64,000 nt of DNA, taken from assembly GCF_954871325.1 (NCBI RefSeq), contig NC_088779.1, forward strand, positions 23,190,846 through 23,254,845, read 5' to 3'. Position numbers and translations under genes: made by a program. Positions 23,281-36,500 of this stretch are shown piece after piece (position 1 is the stretch's first letter; every line of letters starts with the position of its first letter). The notes beneath the pieces are model-generated. The model searched no databases. It saw nothing but the letters and a program-made list of their open reading frames with translations, and was not told the origin of the DNA. The DNA comes from Gordionus sp. m RMFG-2023. Lineage: Eukaryota > Nematomorpha > Gordioida > Chordodea > Parachordodidae.

Positions 23281-26192
23281 GACATAATGAAGGACCAAAT
23301 TTTTTTTTAGATAAACATTTTTATCTATTTTATTTGAAAGCAACACTTTATATTATAATGTAAAAAAAAATAATAATTTTGAAATGTCCTATTTTAATGA
23401 TAATTATTATTTAATTAAAATGCATAACAGATACAAGTGTTATTGTTAAATTAATTAAAAAAGAATGTTAAGTAGATTATAGAGAAACATAATCTACATT
23501 ATCAGAGTTATTAAAGTATCACGACGATAATGAACGATAGTATTATCATTGGTATGATATCTTTTTAAATTTATAATAGTTATTTCTCTATTTTTCAATA
23601 AAATATATTCACATAATATTAAAATTGTGTATTTGATTTAAAATAATTATCCCAAATTATTTATAGTTTTATTTTTTTTAATATATAAATTTAGAAATAT
23701 TTTTATAAATTATTTATATTTTCACATAATACATCACAACTTATTAGTATAAATATTAAGTATTAAAAGTTGTTTATTATAAAGTTAAATTAATTAATCC
23801 TAGTTATTTAACCTGTTTTATCTTAATAAATATTAAATTACAAATTATTTGATGAAAAAAATTTAGATAGCATAAAGAGTAAAAAATTTGCCATTTTTAA
23901 TAATTTTCAATATTTTATTTATTATTAAATATACTTACCATTCCTTCCAGCTCAACAGTTTAGTGCCTTTAAATATGTTTTTACAGGAGAAAAGATATCT
24001 CCTTAATAAAAACTTTGAAAATGTTTTATAACAATAATATTTAGTGATGATGTTAATTTGTTAATATTTTATATAAAATATCTATTACTATTAATGTATT
24101 TGTTCATTATTAATAAATTATTTTTAAAAATGTCGAATAGTATAGATGATTTTATGTACTATTTCCGACACATTTGAGGGAAAAGCATTTGTATCAACTG
24201 ACTTGTTTATAATTTAAATTCATTTTAATACTTTGTAAAAGTATCGTTAACACGTCTGTATATTATATTTTAATACTATAACTAATTTTATAGTTGGTAT
24301 TCGATATTTTATTAAAGATAAGGGAAAAAGAATTGGGAAATATTGCGAATTTTTCTAGTCAACATTATATTATATAATGGGAGCGTCATACGAGATGTAA
24401 TAAATATTTAAGGGATGTTGAATTTTACATTTAAAACACATTGTTTGGGTCGACTTCTAAAAATATAAATAAACTTTAATAACTCCATAGGTTTCAATTA
24501 TATTTATTTTCCAGATTTTTTAGTTTAATATTTTATGTTAAAAAGTAGAATAATTCCTGATATATATAATATTCCCACCATTACAGTTCCGATTTTGAAC
24601 TAGGATCCACTCAATATTTTTTGTTAATATATATTTCGACTTGTACTAAAAAACCAAATTGGCAGCGGTATCTTTTTTCTAAACAATTGGCTGGTAGCGA
24701 TACACCAAATTCTTCTTGGCTAAAAACAATTTTTTATAGTATTTGTCAGTTTATATGTAAATTACAAATCATAATTATTATAACATAGCAATTTTATCAG
24801 TTTAAAATAATTTGGAGGGCGTGAGTATAATAAATATCTTCTAGAGATCAAAATGAGCCAACCAAGCTATATAAAAATATATTTGCTGAGTGTGCTTGTG
24901 TTTGGAACATAGAATTTTCTAGCTAGAAATGAAATTTTGCACTCTTGTTCTAAAAATATTCAAATTTCTATGTTGCTTTGAGTTTGAGGTTGGGGTAATC
25001 AAATATGATTTTTGGGCTGGATTGCCTATTGGTATTGGGGGGGGGGAGTACGATGTAAGATCCGCATTCGAATTAGAAGGGGATAGATAGTTGTGGAGAT
25101 CAGTGGCCTGCAAATGAATTTTTAGGCCCGGCCCTGAGGGAATTTAGAAAATGCCTGACTGCTTAGTTTCAATTTTACTAAAGTTGACAAGGCCCTTTTT
25201 TTAAATACAAGGCCTAAACCAAAATATATATTGTTGAACACCAAACAACTATTTATAATCTTGGGAATTAAAAACACTACTTTATGAATTAACACGACAT
25301 GTAATATCAGAATACATTAAATATATATACAAATAAAAAAAAATTCAGACATTACTTGGGCTAGACATTGCAGATCTCTGGAGATATCTTCATTAGTAGG
25401 GGTAGTTTTGATTTCCTTTCATATTTTGCCAGTTTTGGTTTGAATTTTATTTGGTAGGAATTACATACAAATCGTTATTGGCCTAGGAGGGTATTAAAGT
25501 TCCTGCGAAATAATTTTTTCAAAAGTTTACAAATTTTTTAATTAATTAAATTTATGTCTTACCTTCATAAAAAATTATTAAGGGTGAACAACTTTTGTAA
25601 ATTTATTTTACGGGCTGGACTAATTTATTTTTGGAAAATTTTTTATGAGCGAGTGTGGCCAGACCAGGTTGCTATACTGAATATTGCAGATAAAATGGTT
25701 AGTAGTGAAATTCTTTAAAATATCTCATTCTAAAATATTCACAGTAACTCTGCTATGTTGTACATAACGTTAAGTTACAAAGAGATAGTTTGTTTGCATG
25801 TAAATAAACTGACTGTCAATATTATCATACATTACCGGAAAATCATTCTAGCAATGGGTATGGTATGGTATAGACACAAACATCTAAAATATAAATTTTA
25901 ATTATAAAAATAAGCTATTAATAGGACTCAACCCAAGATGTCTTCTATACAAGCAATAAGTCATAATATTTTTCCACCTAGAAAAATTATAGCTCACATT
26001 GTATAAAAAATGACTTATTTAAATTATATGGTGATATAATTGTGTTTGCACTTGGATAAATAGTATGATAATATAAAAAAAATTGTGTTTGTACCTGAAG
26101 GCGCATAAAACAATTTTATATATCGAAATGTATATAATTAAATATGTACTTTAAAAAAATAAAATTTTATGTAAAAAAAAATTATAAAAAAT
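23281..26192. other. Gene-free AT-rich stretch
   Basis: No exon, RNA gene or clear element is recognised. A poly-G run lies near 25038-25047 and a GGCCCGGCC word near 25125. The short ORF at 24919-25113 is low-complexity and unsupported. Confidence 0.5.
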
Positions 26193-26264
26193 TGCCGTGA
26201 CCAGGATTCGAACCTGGGTTAATGCGGCCACAACGCAATGTACTAACCACTATACGATCACGGC
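26193..26264 (-). tRNA. tRNA-His (GTG)
   Basis: The minus strand folds as a complete cloverleaf of 72 nt. The acceptor stem GCCGTGA pairs with TCACGGC, with discriminator A. It has D-arm TATAGTGGTTAGTA, anticodon loop TTGTGGC with GTG, and T arm CAGGTTCGAATCCTG. The internal A and B boxes (TRGYNNANNNG-like and GGTTCGAATCC) are intact, there is no intron, and a T-rich RNA polymerase III stop follows on the minus strand (about 26180-26190). Confidence 0.96.
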
Positions 26265-26957
26265 ACATATAAAAATTAACAGAATTATTGTTTATATACA
26301 AAATAAATAATTAGTAACAAACATTTATGTAAAAAAATATTATAATATACAAATTACTTTGAATTACTTGTATCTGGCATAAATTTCATGTAAATAATTA
26401 TTTTTTATATATAGCAATTTATATTAAAAATATGAGATTTATTAATTCGCTTATTAACAATTATTAATAGTTTGTATTAATCATAAATAAATTTTAATTA
26501 ATCCCAAAATATATGCGGCATTAATATTTGAGAAGTCAACTTGAATCCAAAATATTATAAATTTTAAGGTGTTCAATTAAAATCTGCCATACGAACCCAA
26601 TTTTAACAATATATTAAGAAGTAAAAAAATAGTAATCACTACATTTAAGAGTGAGAATGATTGTTTTTATTATTCCTAAGATGAGGCAATTGTAGTTTGA
26701 AGCGAGATATGTATTCTGTTACACAAAGCAAATGAAAAAACCTTGACATAAAAAAAGTCTATATATTAATAGATTTATTTATTTAACATTAATAAATTCC
26801 AAACTTATACTTTTATCTATTTTCATATTTATATAGTCAATCTATCTAAATCACAAATAATTCAACCAATTTCACCAAAATAGGCTTGCGCTCACTCAAT
26901 GGTTAAAGGACACCTTATTTCTTCTAACATTAATTAACGATATATAGAATTAAATAT

Positions 26958-27098
26958 ATGGATTGGCAAATATCGTGGAAAGATTTTTATCAAGCTTTTC
27001 GAAAAGATCTTATAGCTTGTATCCAAGATGCAAATCTTTATCTTAAACAACTTTGTACAAATGATATTGATACGTTAAAAATAATTTATATTGGTTAA
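26958..27098 (+). CDS. Orphan candidate coding exon, unknown product
   Basis: An open frame starts MDWQISWKDFYQAFRKDLI, continues with ACIQDANLYLKQLC, and ends just before a donor-like ATTG|GTTAAT. An acceptor-like ATATAG lies just upstream, so it might be an internal exon. Amino-acid make-up looks protein-like for such AT-rich DNA. I found no partner exon and do not recognise the family. It may be an isolated or decayed exon. Confidence 0.3.
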   Translation: MDWQISWKDFYQAFRKDLIACIQDANLYLKQLCTNDIDTLKIIYIG

Positions 27099-27736
27099 TT
27101 TAAATTGTATTTAAATATTATTTTAAAATTTAATCCGAGTTAAGATATTTAAGATAGGAATGGTATATGATGTTGGTCATATAGCAATTTGCTAAATTAA
27201 AATCACCATACTACACCCATGATTCTCAAAATAAAATTAGGAACTAAGTAATCGGAAAGTTAAAACAATGATGCTACACATGGATAATAAAATTGCAAAT
27301 TAAACATATTAAATAAAAAAAAATTTAAAGTCAACCAACATGAACATATCAATATAATAATTATTGCAGTGTAAAGAATGCCATAATTATAAGTGGCTGT
27401 GCAAACCCGTTAACTAATTTATCAAACATCTAAAAGTAATTTTTTTAAATATCACATTTATATTGATATTCATTTCATATTCAATATCATTCGTTTGCTA
27501 AATATAAAATTTTTAAAATATATTTAAAGTATTAAGTGCTGATGAAATGATTATAAAAAATCATCTAGAATTGACAAGAAATATTGATAAATATATTTAA
27601 AATAAAAGAATAATAAAAAAATCTCTATTCTAAAATATTTTATTTATGTTTTACTGAATGTAAAAATTACATGAATCATCATAAAGTATTACATAAAATG
27701 AAATGGCAGAAAAATTAACTCAATAAACCCTAGTTT

Positions 27737-28887
27737 CAGAGTTGTTAACGCTCCTTTTTAAAAGTAGCTAGCTCTCGCTCCCGCTCCTACCTTCTCAAAA
27801 GGAGCTAGCTCCCACTACTTCATTTTTAAAAGGAGCTAGCTCCCGCTACAAGTAATGGAGCGCCACTCCATAACCACTCCTTAGATTTTTATTTTTTTAG
27901 AAGGTACGAGAAACAAAATCATATTTTTTATCAAAAGCTTTTATTTATATTAAATGATCTATCAAAATATTTATAATCTTTTATTAGCCTTTAAAAATAA
28001 TAAATTTTCTAAATTAGAATCTAAAAAAAATCCATGCTTCTCCCCTATGACCTGTTTTGCAAGACTAAATAAAGCGCTCCACAGGAACACTAGAGGGGAG
28101 CGGGGTATTGTATTTTATAAAGATATTTTTTAGGTATAAAAAAAGAGGTTAAACAAGTAATGAGAAAATATAAATAAATATTAAAATATATTTTAAAAAG
28201 CATAATATCTAACAACGGCTCAACTATAATGAATTGCCCAAAAATAATTATAACCATTTTAAAATAAATTATTCCAAAATAAAAAAATCTAGTTATCATT
28301 TTGTATTTAAAAGAAAGATTTTTTTACTTTTAAATGCTTTTTTAGATTGATGCTGCTCGCTTTGAAAATGAAGCACTTTTACTTAACCACAAAAGGCATT
28401 TTGCCCTTAAATTTGTTTGATCATTTGGATCAACATCTTTTAGAAGTTTAAAATATTTTTTGTATGATGTAAATGGAAATTCAATTTCTTCTTCTATAAT
28501 CTCTCCATAATATCTAAAACTATTTTTTATTATATATCTATAAAATGAATATTAATATGATTTACAAGATTTTCCAAAAAAATTTCAATTATAACAATGA
28601 AAAACTTGATGTATAGTATTTAAAATGATTAGATGAAAAACCAATATAAAACTCGGCTCAACATTTATTAATGTATAAATTTAAATAAAATAAAATTTCA
28701 TTTTTATTGAATTTTATTTTACAAACATTATTAATATTAAAAAAATAATTTAATTTATACCTTAAATTTAAAGGAGCGGCGCTTCTCCACTCCAGCCCTA
28801 AAAGGAGATAGCTCCCGCTCCTAATTTTTAAATTTGAAAAAATGTAGCGGCGCTCCAGGAGCGCCGCTCCGCTCCTTAACAACTCTG
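27737..28887 (-). mobile_element. hAT deletion derivative with GGAGC-rich ends
   Basis: Ends CAGAGTTGTTAACGCTCC and GGAGC...TTAACAACTCTG are inverted, and a perfect 8-bp duplication CCTAGTTT flanks them (27729-27736 and 28888-28895). Subterminal regions repeat AGGAGCTAGCTCCCGCT-type words. On the minus strand the interior keeps two transposase scraps. One is a BED-like N-terminal piece near 28510-28340 (KYFKLLKDVDPNDQTNLRAK). The other is a C-terminal piece near 28080-27960 resembling SVPVERxFS...LENLLFLK, with frame breaks. The catalytic middle is gone. Confidence 0.85.
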
Positions 28888-28895
28888 CCTAGTTT

Positions 28896-30140
28896 TTAAA
28901 TAATAAAAAGAAAACAATATCTCTGGAAAAAATTAAATTTCCATTGACTTCGTTTGTTGTTAAAGGGATGTATATATTATTCTAAGTTGAATACTGATAC
29001 ATTTCGATTTTGATTATTTAAGCTTTTAAAAAAAGGTATCTTGTATCTTAAATACAAAATTTTAAAAATTAGTATCCGGATACAATTTTCTGGAAATTTC
29101 TCCAACCCTGACTCCACAACATGTTTACAAATTCCTACAGGCTTTTGCCCAAAATTCCAAAAAAACTCTTAAAATAATTAATCTACATTACATCACATAT
29201 TGTTTAACCAACAAGTACATCGCATATAGGTGTTACAATCATTGGTTTAAGAATCTCATAAGTCGTAAATCAATCCTCTATCAAATAATGTAATATGAAT
29301 TCCACCCCTAACTAACTATCAATACAAATATCTCCACTCATGATAGGTTTGTAATCTGTCAAATCGATCTAGTTTCTCATATATCTAAGCACAAAATTTA
29401 AGAAACAAGATTTCATCTCATAAGTCTCAAATGTGTTTTATTTTGATCTAAATACAACAAAACTTTATTCTTTTAAGATTGTGCCCAACATAATGTTAAA
29501 GTGTTAAAAATTTTAAGTTTCCGAATTAAATTTATTGATGTTTTGGACACATGTTAAAGAAATATGTAATCCATAAATAAATGAAGTTTCTATTCTAAGG
29601 AGTTTCAGCCTTCCCTTAAAAATTATATAATTGTGCATTCATAATAGTCAATTTTTTTAAATTAAATATGTTTTATTAAATGTAGGACCCGACTTTCCAA
29701 GTGCGAGGGATTGCTTTACATAATTTAGAAATAATTATTAATGGAAAAAGGTATAAAGATATTTAAAAATTTAAAAAATAATTTTTATTAAATCAATAAA
29801 GATCATAAAATTGAATATATTGATATATATAGGATTTCAAAGGCACCGTGGTGATGAGCAAATATAAAAATGCCTAAATATAAAATCTTATAAAATTATT
29901 ATCTACAATAAATAAAATATAATTTTGTATAATATTTTAATAAATTATTAAACTATAAAATTAAAAAAAAAATTTAAAATTAATTGTTGTTGCACTCATT
30001 TATATAAGAAGGTTAAAATTTAATTGTTAAAGATAATATAATTTTTTATAATTACATTTATCTGAGTATTATAATTTAAGCATTAACAATTATTTTTTAT
30101 AAATTAATTTGAATGATTTATACACATAATTTCATCCTAT
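28896..30140. other. Gene-free stretch downstream of gli
   Basis: AT-rich sequence without recognised exons or elements. The 3' UTR of the minus-strand gli gene must lie at its right edge, but I see no convincing AATAAA signal. Confidence 0.4.
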
Positions 30141-30518
30141 TCATGTTAAATTATCATTCGTGAGGCTCAGGTTAGATAGGCTCTTTAAAAGCACGTTTTG
30201 GGAAACGAAATTTTTGAGTTTATATTTGATTTGTTTTTTCAAATGCGATATTCCTCCATTCATTTGACGGTCACTTCGAATTTTATTGTCATTACATTTT
30301 ACAGCTTCATTTGTTTTTATGCTATAATCATGATTCGAAACGCCTTGAGTGTTGGATATATTATAGTTATCGTCCTTGATTTTGTAAGGATGTGGATGTC
30401 CTATTGATTTTTGGCGAGTCAACGAATGTTTAAAACTATTTCGGCGCATCTTATTATTGTTTAGAGATTCGGTGGAAGAAATAGACGAACTTTTCGAAAA
30501 CTTCCGCGTGTTTTTAAT
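30141..30518 (-). CDS. gli: gli coding exon 10 and stop
   Basis: The acceptor AAATAATAG|ATT reads [20 protein letters not shown], then [19 protein letters not shown] fits the protein kinase A consensus RRxS, the kind of site that controls GLI processing. The exon ends SLTNDNLT and TGA at 30141-30143. Whether a further exon is spliced on cannot be excluded from sequence alone. Confidence 0.8.
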   Translation of the reverse strand: MKNTRKFSKSSSISSTESLNNNKMRRNSFKHSLTRQKSIGHPHPYKIKDDNYNISNTQGVSNHDYSIKTNEAVKCNDNKIRSDRQMNGGISHLKKQIKYKLKNFVSQNVLLKSLSNLSLTNDNLT

Positions 30519-33500
30519 CTATTATTTAAAAATAAAATAGCAGGTTTTTTAATATTTAAAATTACAATAACAATTATATAAAATTGAGTTCTTAGATCAT
30601 GACCTAAATTAGTTGGGCAATGACCACATGCGACTACAGGAGAAAATCTATTTATTACACTAAGGCGTTTTATTTTTGGCGTTTAAAATTACAATAACAA
30701 TTATATAAAATTGAGTTCTTAGATCATAATCTAAATTAGTTGGGTAATGACCACATGCGACTACAGGCGAAAATCTATTTATTATACTAAGGCGTATTAG
30801 TTTCTTTCAAATTTGAGCTGCTATGTTTTTAAGAAAAACTCTAGCCAGCTAAAAATTGGCTAAAGAAAAATATAGTAATTACACAACTATGCCTAAAACG
30901 AAATAATTCGATTCGAAAGAATAAGGAAAATATATAATCTGCAGAAGAATTTTTTTTTTATCTATTATTCGTATAATTCAAAATTATCAATTTGTAAATA
31001 TCGGAAATTATTCTTAAATATTCAAAATTATTTGCAAATATTCGAAATTATTCGTAATTTTTCTTATGTATTTAACATTCTTGTGAAATTTTTTTTTTTA
31101 ACTTCTATTTTCAACAGCTAGAAATCACTTTTTTTTAAATTTTAATTTTGAAACGAATATTTGAACAACAAATCGAGTAATGTTTTTATTATTCGTGCGA
31201 ATATGAATACAATTATTTGATTCGAAAATACAAACCGAATATAAATAATGCAAATATTAGATTTAGTGTTTATCAAAAACTAATATTAGTACTTTGCTAT
31301 TAAAACAATAAGAGCAATTTTTATTTATTTTTTTCTTAAAATGAAGAATGATTTATTTCGTTAAATTAAATACTTAGGGATCTCTGCAAAATCGAAAATT
31401 ATTTTTTATTTGTGGTAAGGTCATAATTTTTTTTTTCTAGTGGATTGATCGGGTTTAAAAATATTTTTGCTACAATCAGTTATATCAATAAATCATGCTT
31501 TGATTCAGTGAGTGGAAATATAATCAATTTGATTTAAAGAATATTATCAAAAATTATCGCATAATCACGTGACATTTTACTACAAATAACGTTTAAATAT
31601 CACTTAAACTTAATTATAGCCATTTTATAAGTAAAATTATTGGTCTTTTTCTATTGCCAAAAATTATAAATAATATTAAATATTTTATCAATTTATAAAA
31701 AGTATTTTTTTTCATTAAATGTAAATTTTAATAATAACAAAATATGTAAGGTATTATCATTTTAAAATATTTTAAATGTTGGATCACCCTTGATTAAAAA
31801 AAAATAAATAATACGAAATTATTAAAATTAACAAGTATTTCTGGTCTAAGCAAATAACCTGTTTCCCAAATTTAATGGACCAGTCTAAAAACATTCTTTC
31901 TTTTGAAGATAAAGAATCTGTTACACCAAAAGGTTAACTAAAGGCGAAAGATGATTTCTTTCTTATTATCAACAAAAATTCTATTTTAGAATCTCCACCA
32001 CTTAAGATTCGTATGGAAAGGTGAAAACATTATTTTATTTAACATTTCTAATTTGTTTCGTTATCTTTATTAAAAAAAAGAAATCAGTCTTTGTTTGACA
32101 CAATCTGTTATGTTCGATAATTATTATTTTTTGCAATACATCCAAGGATTTTGTGATTAAAATTAGTATATAGATCTTTTGAGGCTGATTTAGCTATTTG
32201 GTAAATTTTTTTGTCAATATTTTTCCAGTTTTCTACAGGGTAGGTAATACGGAATCAATTTTATGTTCGAGTCAAATCAAGTCGGGTTTTTTAAAAAATC
32301 AGGTTGGGTCCGGAAAATGTTTTTCCCTCTAAGGGTCGAGTCGAATAGGGTGGAAAAAATTCGTTTTTTGCAGGTCTCTGTCTTTTTAATAAATGTAGCT
32401 TATTTAACACTTAAATTTTATTCACATCGATTATGACACTATCTTTATACACAAAAAAAATTGAAAGATGGCAATGATCGCTATGTATGTAATTTCTTTT
32501 ACCTTATATTGATGTTTAATCATCGATTGGTCGTCCATGTTAAAGTAAAATGGAACCCGCCGCGATTCTAAGTCCCTTTGATCGTATTCACTTTGAAAAT
32601 CGGGTCGACATTGGTCTGTGTCAAAATTATGTGGCACGTGATGTTTTTTGACAATATCCATTTCCATCGAATTTGTCGGATGATTTAATTGTAAATCGTA
32701 ATTGGAATCATCAAAGCCTTTTTTATAGTTGGTTCATCCGAAAATTAGGGAATTAAAAAGATTTAAACATATGAATTTAGCGGGCTAAAAACTCTCATTC
32801 AATTATAAAAATGACTCCAAAAATTTGCTTGTTCTCATAAATATCATTTTAAGCTAATATAAATTTCCCGCTACAACCTCCCCCTCTTCTCCAAAAATGT
32901 ATACAATATCAATATAAACAAGGATCTGAAAAAAAAATTAATGTTAATTATTATTTTTAAAATAACGACTATAATTCAATTTTTTTATAAAAAAACACAA
33001 AAATTATTTTTATAGAAATTATCCAGGGCATATCCAAGATTTTCCGATAGATGGGGTGGGGGGATGATAAAAATTTTTTTGGGGGACTTTGCTCCCCAAA
33101 TCTCTTATTACCTGGCATTCGGCAGGGTCCCTCCTATATAAAAATTCTTATATATTATTGATTTTTAGGTGGTCTTCATATAATCAGAGTTAGGTTCGCT
33201 GAATAAGCCCTAATTCTAAAATATGACAATGTTTTGTGCTTAATCAGTATCTACTTTAACCAGTGTAATAGCCAGTATAAAGGAAAAAATTATTGATAGT
33301 AAGATTTTGGTCAACATAAAGATTAAAAAGTGTCTGAAGGCATTTATTCTGTAAATTTTATCAATGCTTAGAGCTTTGTTATTTTTTCTTTTCAGTTTGT
33401 TAAATAAATTACGAAGTAAAAATCTCATTAAACAAGATAGAACGAAAATTCTTGAAGCATAAAAGCAATTAAAAAATTTAAATAAACGAAATATCGAAAA

Positions 33501-36500
33501 TAAGTTTTCTTATTATCATTATAAAAAATTCTATTATCTTTTAAAATATGAGACTTGATGTGATGTAGCTTTGATACTTTAACATTTAATAGCGGCATAA
33601 AAAAAGGTAGTCAAATTAAATTGTGGCATATCTGTGCTTAACATTTGATGAAATAGGAATAAATTAATAATTGTTTCATCATAATGAAATTGACAAAGTA
33701 GATTTTTTTAAAAAAGGAAATGACAAATTGGACAAGTTTTTTACAAAATAATTTTAAAAATATATAAATAATCAAATATTGTAGATCAAATTATTTATAA
33801 ATAAAAAACATAAAAATAGTTGTTTTTATATTTTAGGCATTTATATTCAATTTGGTAAATTAAAATTTTTTCATTTTTTCATGAGGGGGGGGGGGTTGAA
33901 CCCTTAAACCCCCGTGCCTACGTCACTGAATATAGTCAAGGGTCTTACCTAAAGACCTACTATAAAATTTATGGAGAAACCTCCAACACCCCTCCTCTCC
34001 TTGACAAAATCCTGGCTACGCCTATGCATGAAAAAAATAATTAATTGTAGTTTTAGAATAGATATATTGGATAATTATGAAAATTTTTATTACCTTTAAA
34101 TTTTTTGCTCTTTAGAATTTCTAACCCATGGATAGTCTTGATATGTTTCCTCAAAGAACTAGGATCTGTGTACCGTTTATCGCAACCTTGGATTTGACAA
34201 GCATAGGGTTTCTTCAATGAAAAGCAAATAATAATGAGTGCTCATAAAATAAAAATATAAATTAACAATCTGCAAAGCCCGGCCCGGTCGAAAGCTTTGC
34301 CCGCGAGCCCGGCAGAGAAATTAGTGCATAAAAAATTTTCGAGGGCCAGATAATTTATATGTAAATATCAGGTAGGCCTCGAAAAATCTCTGATTTTTGG
34401 TAAAAATTTTAAATAGATTTTAATATTATTTTTTTTAATTTCAAGCTAATATTTTGATTACTATTAATTAAAATAGAAAATTCATTAAAAAATTAAACAA
34501 TTTATTTATGATATGATTACAAAGCACAATATTTGGGATCAACTTTTCGTAAAAACTTTAACGGACCTTAAAGTTTTTACGGGTCGAACCGGGCCAGACA
34601 ACTTGCTCGAAAATATTTAACGAACCAAAGCGGGCCGGGCTTTGCAGACCTCGAATATAAACTAGCTAATCCTTAGAATAACGAATAAGATAAGGTTAGT
34701 TTACGCGTTATTCGTATAAAGGTAAGGTATTAGTTTTCTTTTCATACATCACCAATAAAAAATAACTATTGTTTTGTGGAAATTTTAAATATTGGCTTGT
34801 TTAAATTGTCTTTAAACACTTTTATAAAAATATATATATATATTTACAGCGGTAGAATGTGTTCTATTTTGATGTTTAGCTCTATCAGATGCGTTGGTAA
34901 AGGCTTTGACACAACCTTCCACTTCGCAATGATATGGTTTTTCTCCGGTATGCGATCTAATATGGGTTTTCAAGTTTTCGAGTCGTGAATATGCCTTAGA
35001 ACAATTTGGAAACTTTTTTTTTTTAAAAATAACAATTGTATAGAAATGTATGGGTGATTTTCTTTCGAAAAATAATAATATAAGCTTTATTTTTGTTCCA
35101 ATTTCTAGTTTTCAATACTCAAATATATTCAAGTTTAATACATTTCAAGAGCCCCCTTCTTTTTCTTTTTGTAAAAACATATGCGTGGCTTATAATTTTT
35201 TTAGAGCAAGAAAAGAAAAATAAATTAGCCCCTTATGAGCTGAGTGCCATGAAGTCTCTATAGATATTTATTATATAATAATAATCTTACATATTATTTT
35301 AGTTAAAAAAATTTTTCTATTAAGAAGCTGTATCAATAAATAATATGGAAAAAAAACGATCTTGTAATAAGTAAATAATGGCCATTCCAGGTTTGGCTAA
35401 AAAAATTTTTACCTAGAATATTGGGTTAGCCATTTTAAAATCGAGCCGTTTAACAAAAATCCAACCGTAAACAATAAGAAGTTCGAAAAAAAATTTTTAA
35501 ACCAGAACAATTTCTATAAAGAAGTATATAATTTTTATCACATCAACTCATCAAACATTGACCAAAAAGACTTATGATATGCAAGATGCAACACCCGAAA
35601 AAAAATTTGGGGCCGGAAAAAATGTCAAGATGTCTGTTGTAAACGGCTCGATTTTTTAAAACGGCTAACCAAATATTTTAGCCAACAAAAAAAATACACA
35701 AACCTCTAGATTTTGTTAATAGATGCCCAAATCTTTCTGCCATCTTTGAGCATCTCCAGGCTTGCCTAGTATTTTTTTCATCTAAAATATTGGGTTAGCT
35801 CTTTTAAAAAATCGAGCCTTTTAACAACATTAGCCCTGTCCGCTTTGTTAAAATAATATTTTCTTCTATTGGCTTATAATTTTAATGATGACATTGGCGG
35901 CAGAAATAGGACATATTTTGTAAAGTAATTAGACTTATTGATGAATTCTGATATTCGATAGAAGCCATAATCCATAAAGTATCTGGTTAATTGTTTATTT
36001 TGGTGATTTCTACTACTGCAAATATTTCTGGTTAGGTCTTACATTTACAAAAAGCGATTTAAAAATCGGGTCGGGCAACTGTAGTAAAAAAATTGAAACC
36101 GGGACGGACAAAAATCTATGGACTTCAAAGATTCTTTGCTCAAAATTTTTGGAAAAGATTTTTTTTTCAAAACTCTGTTTAAAACTTAGCTTCATATTTC
36201 AGGTGATTTGTAAAAAGTAATAAACGAAAATTAATTACTTTGATGATTTGACCTTAATTTCAATTAGAAACTTTAAAACTACTGTGAAAAAAAAACATGA
36301 TTTTTGGGGGTTTTTTTTCATTCCCATTTTATCCATTTTCAAAGAAAAGTAAATTACCGAACATTTATGGGGCTTTTCGCCAGTGTGTTTCCTCATATGC
36401 ACGATTAACATGTATTGAGCTTTGAAAGGTTTTCTACCCCTCTCGCAATCTAGCCAAAGGCACACAAAATTCTTGTTTTTGTTCATCCTGATGTGGTATT

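Noticed and set aside
33240-33428. Minus-strand ORF in gli intron 8
   Set aside because: It has no acceptable splice join with exons 8 and 9, which already fit each other in phase.
34776-34988. Plus-strand ORF over gli exon 7
   Set aside because: It is the antisense shadow of the finger 3-4 exon.
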